Positions 51,562-59,841 of a stretch of 64,000 nucleotides of DNA are shown piece after piece. Numbering within the stretch: position 1 is the stretch's first letter; each line of letters starts with the position of its first letter. The stretch spans positions 1 to 64,000 of the forward strand of contig JAWCNE010000001.1 of assembly GCA_038849025.1 (NCBI GenBank), given 5' to 3'. The stretch is from WUQU01 sp038849025 (GTDB lineage Archaea > Thermoproteota > Bathyarchaeia > Bathyarchaeales > Bathycorpusculaceae). The position numbers and the translations under genes were made by a program. The notes under the pieces were generated by a model. It saw only the letters and a list, made by a program, of their open reading frames with translations. It was not told where the DNA came from and searched no databases.

Positions 51562-52749
51562 ATGGTTAACGTGAAAATAAGCGAAGACATATTTTGGGTT
51601 GGTGCAGTTGACTGGAACGTTAGAGACTTTCACGGTTACCTAACCAGAAGAGGGACAACCTACAACGCTTACCTAATAAAAGATGAAAAAACAACTCTGG
51701 TCGACACTGTTAAATATCCTTTCCATAACGAATTAGCAAGGAACATCAGCGAAATTTTAAGCCTTGAGCAACTCGACTACATTATTATAAACCATGTTGA
51801 AATTGATCATTCAAGCGCATTACCCCATATAATTAAAAAGGCGAAAAACGCCCGAATCATAGCATCTCAGAAAGGCAAAGAGGGCTTAACCAAATATTAC
51901 GGAGAAAACCTAAATATTGAAACGGTTAAAACCGGCGACCAATTGAAGCTTGGAAAAAGAACTTTAAGTTTCATTGAGGCGCCTATGTTACATTGGCCTG
52001 ACAGCATGTTCACCTATGTTGTTGAAGATGGCATTCTAATGCCTAACGATGCTTTCGGCCAACATCTGGCGACTTCTGGACGCTTTGACGATGAAGTTGA
52101 AGAGTCGGTGCTTATGGAAGAAGCTGCAAAATATTATGCCAATATTCTCATGCCCTTCTCAGCGCTTATCACAAGAAAAATTCAAGAAATAAGCGGCATG
52201 GGAATTCCCATTAAAGTTATTGCCCCCAGTCACGGAGTTATTTGGCGTTCCAATCCAATGAAAATCGTTGACGCCTACAAAAGATGGAGCGAAGGCTTCT
52301 CTAAAGACAAGATAGTAATAGTTTATGACAGCATGTGGGAAAGCACAACAACCATGGCCAAGGCAATAGCCGAAGGAATAGCAAGCCAAGGGATAGAGGT
52401 CAAATTTTTTAAATTGCGAGAATCCGACGCTACAGAAATCGTGACTGAAATTTTGGAAGCTAAAGCTGTTGTGGTAGGTTCTCCAACCCTTAACAACTCC
52501 ATATTCCCATCGGTAAGCGCATTCCTAACATACATAGCAGGATTAAGACCGAAAGGGAAACTTTGGGCCTTCTTTGGTTCCTATGGATGGGGAGGAGGCG
52601 CGGTAAAGCAGATGGTGGAAGTGGCCAAGAAAGCCAACTTTGAAGTTTATGAACACCTATTAGAGGTTCGGTATGCACCCACAAACAGTGAGCTTCAAGA
52701 GTGCTTTAATATAGGTGAAAACATTGCCAAAAAAATAAAAACTTCTTGA
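51562..52749 (+). CDS. Flavodiiron protein (FprA, A-type flavoprotein)
   Basis: It reduces O2 (or NO) to water, usually with F420H2 or rubredoxin electrons. The 395-residue protein has a metallo-beta-lactamase-like domain with the diiron ligands H78-x-E80-x-D82-H83, H145 region (PMLHWPDS), D164 (MPNDAF) and PSHG. A flavodoxin domain follows (about 250-395, IVYDSMWESTTTMA). No rubredoxin is fused. GGGAGGGGGG precedes the ATG. It faces the thioredoxin gene across a shared promoter region. Confidence 0.92.
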   Translation: MVNVKISEDIFWVGAVDWNVRDFHGYLTRRGTTYNAYLIKDEKTTLVDTVKYPFHNELARNISEILSLEQLDYIIINHVEIDHSSALPHIIKKAKNARIIASQKGKEGLTKYYGENLNIETVKTGDQLKLGKRTLSFIEAPMLHWPDSMFTYVVEDGILMPNDAFGQHLATSGRFDDEVEESVLMEEAAKYYANILMPFSALITRKIQEISGMGIPIKVIAPSHGVIWRSNPMKIVDAYKRWSEGFSKDKIVIVYDSMWESTTTMAKAIAEGIASQGIEVKFFKLRESDATEIVTEILEAKAVVVGSPTLNNSIFPSVSAFLTYIAGLRPKGKLWAFFGSYGWGGGAVKQMVEVAKKANFEVYEHLLEVRYAPTNSELQECFNIGENIAKKIKTS

Positions 52750-52761
52750 AAAGCCAGTTTC

Positions 52762-53031
52762 TCATTTTTTTAATGCGTATTTAACCCTAATGGTTTCAGG
52801 TTTGTATTCTTTAAAACTTACAATTCTCATATTCACGTCTGCGAATTTTTGCAACTCGTAAATGAAGTCTTCAAGATAGTCGTATACTCCGCAAGTCTTG
52901 CAGAAAGTGCCCTCAAAATCCAGAACAAGCCCTTTTTCGCCTATTTTAATTAGTTTTGCCTTGGCTTCTGGGCTTCGATATTTATTATATTCATTTATGG
53001 CTTCAACAACAGCGTCTTTAAGAGACTTCAT
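52762..53031 (-). CDS. Small conserved protein with a CxxC pair
   Basis: The protein has 89 residues of unknown family. It is alpha/beta with CKTCG at 44-48 and a pattern of hydrophobic strands (KGLVLDFEGTF, VNMRIVSFKEY). It may bind a metal or act in redox. GGGGACA precedes its ATG. It lies between flavodiiron and ferritin genes, so it may belong to the redox island, but no direct link is visible. Confidence 0.6.
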   Translation of the reverse strand: MKSLKDAVVEAINEYNKYRSPEAKAKLIKIGEKGLVLDFEGTFCKTCGVYDYLEDFIYELQKFADVNMRIVSFKEYKPETIRVKYALKK

Positions 53032-53166
53032 CTGAATGTCCCCTATTTTTAGGTGTAACTTGTTCTATCAACCTAATAAATACTAACACTCATTTTACTA
53101 TTCAAGTACCCAGGTTAATTTATATGCTGAATAAAATAAAAAAGAATGGGTTTGGCTTGCTTTTCA

Positions 53167-53601
53167 TTAGCCCTTAAGTAAGCATAGTTCCGCTATGTGT
53201 TCTTGCTCATCCATGATGATATGTCTCAACTTATGTTCCAGCTGGAAATACTCGTATTTCAACTCATTTTTCATCTCACGTACTTTTTCCAAGATTCCAG
53301 TATAGACGTCAACAGCGTGCATCTCGTCTCTAATGTTTACTTCCAAGATTTCGTTCAAGGTTTTGGCAGGATGGGTTTCTGACATGCCCATGGAAGGCAC
53401 GCCTCCTAGGTAGCTGCCAATCAACTCTCTGAACATATCCTCGTGTTTTTTCTCATCCTCAGCGATCTCTTTTAACCTCGCAATTATTGGTTCTGCGTTT
53501 ATCCCCTTAACCTGTTCTGCGTGAGCTAGATATTGTATTCTAGCAGCATGCTCTAATTCTAAAGCCTTATTCAACATTTGTACAAGCTCTTCTTTAACCA
53601 T
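53167..53601 (-). CDS. Ferritin-like diiron protein (bacterioferritin type)
   Basis: The protein has 144 residues and forms a four-helix bundle. Iron ligands are visible as Glu17 (ELEHAARIQY), Glu50-x2-His53, Glu93 and Glu132-x2-His135 (DEQEHIAEL). It likely stores iron or removes peroxide. It has no rubredoxin domain. GGGAGGAATGG lies ahead of the ATG. A TATA box 80 bases upstream suggests its own transcript. Confidence 0.85.
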   Translation of the reverse strand: MVKEELVQMLNKALELEHAARIQYLAHAEQVKGINAEPIIARLKEIAEDEKKHEDMFRELIGSYLGGVPSMGMSETHPAKTLNEILEVNIRDEMHAVDVYTGILEKVREMKNELKYEYFQLEHKLRHIIMDEQEHIAELCLLKG

Positions 53602-53678
53602 TCTCCATTCCTCCCGCGCATGTTTTAATTGTATTTTCCTATATGTATCTTATGTAGGATTTTATGTCTAAACAGCTG

Positions 53679-53687
53679 TTTATAAAT
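53679..53687 (-). promoter_or_regulatory. TATA box of the ferritin-like gene
   Basis: On the minus strand the sequence is ATTTATAAA. A leader of about 55 bases would follow before the ATG at 53601. The site also overlaps the end of the Rieske gene region by a few bases only. Confidence 0.45.
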
Positions 53688-53693
53688 AGCTTT

Positions 53694-54011
53694 TTACTCT
53701 ATAAAAGAGGCAATCCTCAGAGTTGAGCCAGATTTCTTTATCCTAATTTTTCTCAGAGGTTTCTCAGTTACTTTGTTTAATGGTTTGCCGCTTTTAACAT
53801 CAAATTTTGCATAGTGAAAGCCGCAAGTCAATATTTGACCTTCTAGTTTTCCGAAAAATAGCGGGTACCCCATATGGGGGCATCGGTTATCAAAAGCGTA
53901 AAATTTGCCATTAACATTTATTAATAAAATTTCCAGGTTGTCTATTTTTACTACCTTCATCCCATTTTTAGGCACTTCTTCAACTTTAGCTATTGTGATA
54001 TATTTATGCAC
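53694..54011 (-). CDS. Rieske-type [2Fe-2S] protein
   Basis: The protein has 105 residues. The cluster site is C-x-H in RCPHMGYPL and C-x2-H in TCGFHYAKFD, separated by 16 residues as in Rieske ferredoxins. The frame starts with GTG. It has no membrane helix, so it is a soluble electron carrier. It follows the ZIP transporter by 27 bases and is probably co-transcribed with it. Partner oxidoreductases are not present beside it. Confidence 0.9.
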   Translation of the reverse strand: MHKYITIAKVEEVPKNGMKVVKIDNLEILLINVNGKFYAFDNRCPHMGYPLFFGKLEGQILTCGFHYAKFDVKSGKPLNKVTEKPLRKIRIKKSGSTLRIASFIE

Positions 54012-54038
54012 CGACCTTCTGCCTCTATTATCTATTTT

Positions 54039-54782
54039 TCAAGCAAATAGACTGTCCAGAAGCATCATTATAGCGAAACCGCCTATTAACCCGAATGTAG
54101 CTTTTCTTCCAAACCCTTTACGATGGCTTTCAGGAACCATCTCATCCACAACTACAAAAAGCATGGCTCCGGCTGCAAACGCCAAACCCCAAGGCAAAAT
54201 TGAATGAGCCAAAGATACCACGGCTACGCCAAGAAGCCCCCCAACCGGTTCAACAAGTCCTGTCAAAGTCGCATACCAAAGCGATCTTCCTTTACTATAA
54301 TTTTCCCTCAAGAGAGGTAAAGCCACAGCCAAGCCCTCGGGGGCATTCTGCAGTCCAATAGCAGTAGCCACAACTAATCCAGCTGCCACGTCTCCTGAAC
54401 CGAAGCTTACGCCTACGGCAAGTCCCTCTGGAAAATTATGAATAGTTATAGCAATTATGAAAAGCCAAAGCCTCGAAAGCCTTGAAGGCGGCCCTTCTGG
54501 CCCCGCCACAGGATGAAAATGCGGCACGAAACGATCAATGAAGTGTAACGTTAATGCCCCTATTATGAGGCTGATCATGGCTATCCACGGCCCACTTAGG
54601 TCTATTGCGGGAACCAAAAGGCTGAAAGCGGTTGCCGCTAGCATGACTCCTGCTGCAAAACCAAGCAAAACATCCATCATATCATCAGAAAAATGTTTCT
54701 TAAAAAATATTGGAAGAGCTCCAGCCCCTGTAGCCAAGCCTGCCAATAGGCTAGCAACAAACCCCAAATGAATTATTTCCAT
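54039..54782 (-). CDS. ZIP-family metal transporter
   Basis: This 247-residue metal importer has about eight membrane helices and the ZIP signature in helix 4, HNFPEGLAVGVSFGSGD, with helix 5 NAPEGLAVALPLL. A His-rich loop (FVPHFHPVAG) lies near residue 88-97. It brings in Zn2+, Fe2+ or Mn2+. The match to the ZIP family is clear; the metal is not. It leads a two-gene unit with the Rieske protein. Confidence 0.92.
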   Translation of the reverse strand: MEIIHLGFVASLLAGLATGAGALPIFFKKHFSDDMMDVLLGFAAGVMLAATAFSLLVPAIDLSGPWIAMISLIIGALTLHFIDRFVPHFHPVAGPEGPPSRLSRLWLFIIAITIHNFPEGLAVGVSFGSGDVAAGLVVATAIGLQNAPEGLAVALPLLRENYSKGRSLWYATLTGLVEPVGGLLGVAVVSLAHSILPWGLAFAAGAMLFVVVDEMVPESHRKGFGRKATFGLIGGFAIMMLLDSLFA

Positions 54783-54858
54783 TTAAATGGCAACCTTCTT
54801 AATGAAGTGTTTACAAGAAATAAAAAAGGGTTGCTGAATGCTTTTATTTTATACCGCA

Positions 54859-55437
54859 TTATTCTATGTGCCTGAACTTCTGCGTGTATGGGCCTTCTCC
54901 CGGTTTTCTGCGTCTGAAGTGTCCGGAAGGTCTTCCTTCAAGTAGTTCTTGGAACCAAGCTTCATGCTCCACTTCTTCATGAAGAATGGCAAGTGATAAA
55001 TCGTAAGTTCGGTGATCTTTACCGTATGTCATGTTGCAAATTTCTGTATAGACTCTGATTGCACATCGTTCTGCTTCCAACAAGACTTTAAGTATTGCCT
55101 TCAAGTCGCTGGGATCTTTGGGCAAGTAAGCCGCTTCACACGCAGCCGCGTCGTGGAGCTCTCTTAAATCTTTGTAAAGCTCTCCACCTAGTTCATAAAC
55201 ACGGGGCACTAAGGCTTCAAAATGTTGCCTGTCTTCAAGTCGAGCATCCTCAACAATCTCTTTTATTGTTTCTCCCTCGAGCCCAGTACAGTGCATCCTC
55301 AGCAAAGTGTAATAGTAGTATGTTGTAAATTCTGCGGCAAGAGCTCTCTTCAGCTTATCTATCAATAGATCGACATCAACGCCTGCTTTTTCAACCATTT
55401 CTCTGCCAACATTAGTAGAATATTTCTTACTCGACAT
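54859..55437 (-). CDS. Dps-like ferritin (DPSL/thioferritin type)
   Basis: This 192-residue helical bundle protein has ferritin ligands Glu36 (AAEFTTYYYY), Glu68/Asp69 with His72, Glu123 and Glu155-x2-His158 (HEEVEHEAWF). The pair Cys125 and Cys134 lies near the iron site, as in DPSL/thioferritin proteins of Sulfolobus and Pyrococcus. These mineralise iron with peroxide and protect DNA. AGGTGAGAG precedes the ATG. It is divergent from the PerR/Fur gene, which probably controls it. Confidence 0.85.
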   Translation of the reverse strand: MSSKKYSTNVGREMVEKAGVDVDLLIDKLKRALAAEFTTYYYYTLLRMHCTGLEGETIKEIVEDARLEDRQHFEALVPRVYELGGELYKDLRELHDAAACEAAYLPKDPSDLKAILKVLLEAERCAIRVYTEICNMTYGKDHRTYDLSLAILHEEVEHEAWFQELLEGRPSGHFRRRKPGEGPYTQKFRHIE

Positions 55438-55455
55438 ACTCTCACCTCCCTATAA

Positions 55456-55468
55456 TTTTATTTTAAAA
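55456..55468. promoter_or_regulatory. Small inverted repeat upstream of the Dps-like gene
   Basis: TTTTA and TAAAA flank three bases, in the first 20 bases upstream of the Dps-like start. It may be a Fur/PerR-type site or simply an AT-rich box. Confidence 0.25.
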
Positions 55469-55516
55469 CAAATCAATTTTCCAACTATATTATTGCCCAG
55501 AAACTTTATTTAAGAA

Positions 55517-55533
55517 TTATTATTACCTAATAA
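55517..55533. promoter_or_regulatory. Possible PerR/Fur operator
   Basis: TTATTA and TAATAA are arranged as an inverted repeat around five bases, four bases before the ATG of the PerR/Fur gene. The divergent Dps-like gene starts 80 bases away. The location fits autoregulation. The classical PerR box is a slightly different palindrome, so this is tentative. Confidence 0.35.
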
Positions 55534-55537
55534 AATC

Positions 55538-55981
55538 ATGACTTTCTACAAGAAATCTTTGAAATCGATAATTGAAGCGCTTCGAAAAAAGGGGTATAAG
55601 GCAACTCCCCAAAGGATAGCAATATGCAAGTATGCCCTCCAAAATCCAACGCATCCGACAGCCAAAACCATTTACCAAAAAGTAAGAGAGGAATACCCGA
55701 CAATAAGCCTCGCAACGGTTTACAAAACCCTCAAGGTTCTTAAAGAACTAGATTTAATCCAAGAGCTGCCATTCTCGCAAGGACAGATAAGATATGACCC
55801 AAACATGACCCCCCACATAAACTTGGTTTGTTCAAAATGCAGCACAATTATTGATTTAGACGATCCGGCTGTGCAATCTATTATAAAACGGATAGCGGAT
55901 GCAAAGAAATTTCAGGTAAACGGACAACGGCTGGATATTTATGGGATATGTGAAAGATGTAAAAAAGGCAAGCTGCAGTGA
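55538..55981 (+). CDS. PerR/Fur-family metal-dependent regulator
   Basis: The protein has 147 residues. The winged helix covers about 1-85 (KGYKATPQRIAICKYAL, ATVYKTLKVL). A structural zinc site is made of C98-x2-C101 and C138-x2-C141. Regulatory metal residues appear as His39, Asp87 (RYDPNM) and His93, with acidic residues at 106-109. Asp at position 87 is as in PerR. It therefore is probably a peroxide sensor controlling the Dps-like gene it diverges from. Confidence 0.88.
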   Translation: MTFYKKSLKSIIEALRKKGYKATPQRIAICKYALQNPTHPTAKTIYQKVREEYPTISLATVYKTLKVLKELDLIQELPFSQGQIRYDPNMTPHINLVCSKCSTIIDLDDPAVQSIIKRIADAKKFQVNGQRLDIYGICERCKKGKLQ

Positions 55982-56060
55982 ATATTATTAATTGATGTTT
56001 CTCTCCTGTCTCCTTAAGCAGGTCATATTGCTGAATTACTAGTAATTGTTTAGTAAAATA

Positions 56061-56068
56061 TTTATAAT
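56061..56068 (+). promoter_or_regulatory. TATA box of the Hsp20 gene
   Basis: TTTATAAT lies at the right spot for transcription starting near 56088-56092, only about ten bases before TTG 56101. This makes the earlier TTG at 56086 unlikely as a translation start. Confidence 0.5.
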
Positions 56069-56100
56069 TTCAAATATCAATTCATTTGTTGGTGAGGCAT

Positions 56101-56406
56101 TTGGCTGAGAAGAGTGAAAAATCGAGAATGCCAGTTCTGCCAACCGCCTGCTTTTATCATGACGAAGAAAAGTATACCGTAGAAATAGAGCTGCCGGGGG
56201 CAGATAAAAAAGACATAAATCTTGAAGTCACAGACACTTCATTATGTGTTAAAGCACCGAGAAACGATGTGGAGTATCATGGATGCTGGATGTTAGCTCA
56301 TGCCGTCAAACCTAAAGATGCGAAGGCCTCTTTCAAAGATGGACTATTAACAATTACTGTGCCGTTAGCTAAACCGCTGAAGGGAGTAAAGGTTTCAATA
56401 GAATGA
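56101..56406 (+). CDS. Small heat-shock protein (Hsp20/alpha-crystallin)
   Basis: The protein has 101 residues and consists almost only of an alpha-crystallin domain: EIELPGADKKDINLEVTD, then KASFKDGLLTITVPLAK. The C-terminal I-x-I tail is absent or reduced, ending KVSIE, and the N-terminal arm is very short, so large oligomers are less likely. Start is TTG 56101 with GGTGAGG in front; three upstream TTG/GTG codons are alternatives. Two internal Cys residues (CW and CFY) are unusual. Confidence 0.8.
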   Translation: MAEKSEKSRMPVLPTACFYHDEEKYTVEIELPGADKKDINLEVTDTSLCVKAPRNDVEYHGCWMLAHAVKPKDAKASFKDGLLTITVPLAKPLKGVKVSIE

Positions 56407-56508
56407 AATTGAAACCGTTTTCTTAACCTTCCCTTTTTTCAGTAGTGCTCTGTTCTAGGAGCTTATAAAGCCGCAGTTCCGCGAAGCTTACTGCCCTTCT
56501 ACTGTAGT

Positions 56509-56727
56509 TTACGTTAGAGCTTTTAGTTTTTCAACAACCTCTTTTTTCAGCTTTTCATCTGCTTGAATCTCTTTTCGAGCTTTGCTCCACTCCGGCGAAC
56601 AACGACCGTAACTTATCTGTTCATTAATGTAAGTATGAATAACTTCGTCAATCTTCTCTTTATTTTCATCTGTTACCGCTACTCCAGCCTCTTTAATGAT
56701 GCTATTAAACCATTTCCAACAAGCCAT
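56509..56727 (-). CDS. Small hypothetical protein
   Basis: This 72-residue helical protein has no recognised family. It starts MACWKWFNSI, then has a charged helix and the segment ISYGRCSPEWSKARKEI. It has two Cys. The strong GGAGGAAATAAA before the ATG supports that it is real. It is monocistronic between Hsp20 and an SDR gene. Confidence 0.6.
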   Translation of the reverse strand: MACWKWFNSIIKEAGVAVTDENKEKIDEVIHTYINEQISYGRCSPEWSKARKEIQADEKLKKEVVEKLKALT

Positions 56728-56840
56728 TTTATTTCCTCCGTAATGTATTTCTCTAAACTTTTCATATAAAATTTACCGATGTTAAAAAGCAAAAGATTAT
56801 ATTAATAGGCGGTTTTTATGATTTTGGGGGGGTGAAAGGA

Positions 56841-57587
56841 ATGTTTAGTTTAAAAGATAAAGTAGCCATTGTAACTGGAGCAGGACAAGGAATTGGGAGG
56901 GAGATAGCTCTTTCCTTAGCTAGAAATGGCGCAAAAGTTGTTATAATCGATATTAGCAATAAAATCTTCGAAGTTTTAAAAGAAATTGAGAAATTAGGGC
57001 ATGATGGGTTGGCTGTTAGATGTGACGTATCAAATGTCAATGAAGTTGAAAAAGCCGTAAAGGAAGTTCTAAGCAAATTTGGGGGAGTAGATATATTGGT
57101 TAATAATGCGGGCATATACCCATTCAAATCTCTTACAGATATGAGTGAACAAGATTGGGATAATGTTTTAAACATTAATTTGAAAGGAACCTTTCTCTTC
57201 ACAAGGGCAGTGTTGCCTAAAATGATAGAAGAGAAAAAGGGTAAAATAATAAACATTGCTTCAATCGCTGGATCAGTGGTTGGCTACCCAAATCTTACGC
57301 ATTATTCTGCAAGCAAAGGCGGTATAGTCGGCTTCACAAGGGCTTTAGCGCTTGAAGTAGCCCAACATGGCATAAATGTCAATGCTGTTTCACCCGGACC
57401 GATTCTAACGCCAGGAACAGAGGCTATTGGAAAAGAAATGTATGAGCAAATAAAAAGGAGCGTACCCTTGGGCAGATGGGGACTGCCGGAAGATGTTGCA
57501 AACTTGGTGATTTTCCTGGCAAGTGATGAATCAAGCTTTATAACTGGGCAGAATATTATAGTCGATGGTGGCCTTACAGTACAATAG
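56841..57587 (+). CDS. Short-chain dehydrogenase/reductase
   Basis: This 248-residue classical SDR has the cofactor motif TGAGQGIGRE (12-21), NNAG near 88, catalytic Ser-Tyr-Lys in IAS...YSASKGG, and the C-terminal FITGQNIIVDGG. Asp near position 37 (VVIIDISNK) favours NAD(H). It resembles 3-oxoacyl-ACP reductases and sugar dehydrogenases; the substrate is unknown. The ATG at 56841 has GGTGAAAGGA in front. Confidence 0.9.
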   Translation: MFSLKDKVAIVTGAGQGIGREIALSLARNGAKVVIIDISNKIFEVLKEIEKLGHDGLAVRCDVSNVNEVEKAVKEVLSKFGGVDILVNNAGIYPFKSLTDMSEQDWDNVLNINLKGTFLFTRAVLPKMIEEKKGKIINIASIAGSVVGYPNLTHYSASKGGIVGFTRALALEVAQHGINVNAVSPGPILTPGTEAIGKEMYEQIKRSVPLGRWGLPEDVANLVIFLASDESSFITGQNIIVDGGLTVQ

Positions 57588-57727
57588 AATATCGCTACTT
57601 TGGTAAGGTCTCCTTTTCAAATTTTTATGACTGCTTTAGAGAATCCCAATTCTAATTGGAAATAACCTCTTAATAAAGCGTAAAATACTAGGTTTTCGCA
57701 TTTGTTTATGAAGGCTGTTGTGTTTGT

Positions 57728-59164
57728 ATGAAGGAATATGATTGGATAGTTGTTGGCTCTGGTTCCGCCATGATTATTGTAGAGGCGATAGCCCAAAAGA
57801 ATCCTGAGGCAAAAATTGCCGTTATAGACAAAGATGATCCTGGAGGAATATGTCTCACTAGAGGATGCATTCCATCTAAAATGTTGTTGTATCCGGCAGA
57901 ATTAGTGACAACAATAAGAAAGGCTGGCGAGTTAGGCATAGAAGTTGAAATCAAAAGGATTGATTTTGCAAAAGTTATGGAGAGAATGAGAAGCCATATC
58001 CAAGCTGAAATAGAGATGATCCGTTATGGGCTTTCCCACGCCAAAAACATCGTCTATTATCCTTCCGCAGCAGAATTTGTTGCTCCCTATACCATGAAAG
58101 TTGGAAATGAAACAATAACCTCTAAAAAAATTATCCTTTGCACTGGTTCAAAACCGCTAATTCCGCCAATAAAAGGCATAGATAAAGTGCCCTACCATAC
58201 TAGCGACACAATCCTCAAAATTAGCAAATTGCCCAAGAGCATTGCAATAATCGGCGGCGGTTATGTCGCCGCGGAGTATGGATTTTTCTTTTCCGCTATG
58301 GGGTCGAATGTCACCATAATCGGCAGAAATCCCCAATTTATTCCAGAAGAAGAACCAGAAATATCGGCATTAGCAAAAAGAGAACTTCAGAAGAGCATGA
58401 AAATCCTCACAAACCACGAAGTACATTCGGTGGAAAAATTTGGCTCTGGAATGAAAAAACTTGTTGCCGTTAACCGAGAAAATGGGAAAAAAGTAGAAGT
58501 GATAGCTGAAGAAATACTAGTAGCTTCGGGAAGAGCCCCAAACACTGATATTCTACATCCAGAAAGAGGAAACATCAAAGTTGATGGTCAAGGATGGATC
58601 GTGGTTAATGAATTTCTTGAAACTTCTCAACCTAATGTTTGGGCTTTAGGAGATGCAAACGGCAAATACATGTTTAAGCACAAGGCAAACTACGAGGCGC
58701 TTATCGTTTATTACAATGCTGTACTAAACAAAAAAGTAAAAGCAGACTATCATGCTATCCCCCACGCAGTTTTTACCTGCCCAGAAATTGCAAGCGTCGG
58801 CCTAAAAGAAAAAGAAGCTATAGAAAAGTTTGGAGAAGATAATGTTTTAATTGGAACAGAGCTCTTTGAGGATACAGCCAAAGGAAAAGCCATGAACCTA
58901 AAAGGCTACTTTGTCAAAGTTATAGTTGAAAGGGAGACGATGAAAATCTTGGGTGCTCACATAATTGGTCCTTATGCTTCTGTCCTAATACAGGAAATAG
59001 TGAACCTCATGTATACTCCGGACCAAAGTGCAAATCCTATAATTCATGGAATGCACATTCACCCTGCCCTAAGCGAGGTTGTTGAAAAGGCTTTTCATTC
59101 TCTTGCACCTCCAGAAGTGTACCATCACATACTTGAACATCATTATCAACTTCCTATAACCTAA
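57728..59164 (+). CDS. Dihydrolipoamide dehydrogenase-type flavoprotein disulfide reductase
   Basis: The protein has 478 residues with FAD motif VVGSGSAMIIVEA, redox disulfide C42-LTRG-C47, NAD-binding GGGYVAAEYGFFFSAMGS, and a C-terminal dimer domain ending HIHPALSEVVEKAF with the catalytic His-Glu pair. No 2-oxoacid dehydrogenase complex genes or lipoyl proteins lie nearby. It may reduce another disulfide such as CoA, thioredoxin or trypanothione-like compounds, so a precise name is not safe. The FAD loop GSGSAM deviates from the usual GGGPAG. Confidence 0.88.
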   Translation: MKEYDWIVVGSGSAMIIVEAIAQKNPEAKIAVIDKDDPGGICLTRGCIPSKMLLYPAELVTTIRKAGELGIEVEIKRIDFAKVMERMRSHIQAEIEMIRYGLSHAKNIVYYPSAAEFVAPYTMKVGNETITSKKIILCTGSKPLIPPIKGIDKVPYHTSDTILKISKLPKSIAIIGGGYVAAEYGFFFSAMGSNVTIIGRNPQFIPEEEPEISALAKRELQKSMKILTNHEVHSVEKFGSGMKKLVAVNRENGKKVEVIAEEILVASGRAPNTDILHPERGNIKVDGQGWIVVNEFLETSQPNVWALGDANGKYMFKHKANYEALIVYYNAVLNKKVKADYHAIPHAVFTCPEIASVGLKEKEAIEKFGEDNVLIGTELFEDTAKGKAMNLKGYFVKVIVERETMKILGAHIIGPYASVLIQEIVNLMYTPDQSANPIIHGMHIHPALSEVVEKAFHSLAPPEVYHHILEHHYQLPIT

Positions 59165-59250
59165 ATTCAAGACAGTAAACTATCATAGGTGCCCGAAAAG
59201 CTCATAAAATTGCCAGCGTTTGTGAAACCTTATATTAAAGGCTCCACTTT

Positions 59251-59790
59251 ATGATTATTTTGGGGTTTACGTTGCGTAAGATATTGATTATGGTAGATGA
59301 AGGAGTGGAAGAAGCCGAGTTTCTCTATCCCTATTACCGCCTTCAAGAAGAAGGCTATAAAGTGGTTATTTTGGCTTCAAAGGCTAACGCTACCTATATG
59401 GGAAAGCATGGGGTTCCCATAACGTCTGAAGTTTCTCCTAAAGATGTTAAAATTGACGAGTATGACGGGATAATAATTCCTGGAGGAAGAGCTCCTGACA
59501 AAATGCGTATAGACGATGATCTTGTGAACATTGTTAAAGAAGCTTATGATAAGGGCAAAGTTATAGCCGCTGTATGCCATGGGCCTCAAATGCTTATAGA
59601 GGCAGATGTACTGCGCGGAAATAAAGCTACATGCTGGAAATCCGTTGCCACAGACTTAAAGAATGCTGGAGCCACTTTTATAGACGCGCCTGTGGTGGTC
59701 GACGGAAACATTGTCACTTCCCGTATGCCTGCAGACCTTCCTAAATTCTGCAAAGAGACTATAAAACTTCTTGAAGGGAAAAAGCCCTAA
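59251..59790 (+). CDS. DJ-1/PfpI-family protein
   Basis: This 179-residue DJ-1/PfpI protein has the nucleophile Cys in IAAVCHGPQMLIEA near residue 111, with His next to it, and an acidic residue early (DEGVEEAEF), as in PfpI proteases and YhbO-type glyoxalase/deglycases. It likely forms a hexamer or dimer. The frame begins at ATG 59251, but TTG 59272 follows a GGGG and matches PfpI N-termini (LRKILIMVDEG). Confidence 0.9.
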   Translation: MIILGFTLRKILIMVDEGVEEAEFLYPYYRLQEEGYKVVILASKANATYMGKHGVPITSEVSPKDVKIDEYDGIIIPGGRAPDKMRIDDDLVNIVKEAYDKGKVIAAVCHGPQMLIEADVLRGNKATCWKSVATDLKNAGATFIDAPVVVDGNIVTSRMPADLPKFCKETIKLLEGKKP

Positions 59791-59841
59791 TTATCCTCTT
59801 ACGTTTTCTCATCCCACACGCATAATAATACAGTTTTGTGT

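Noticed and set aside
51421..51633. N-terminal extension of the thioredoxin frame
   Set aside because: It overlaps the divergent flavodiiron start and is not thioredoxin-like; ATG 51420 gives a normal thioredoxin length.
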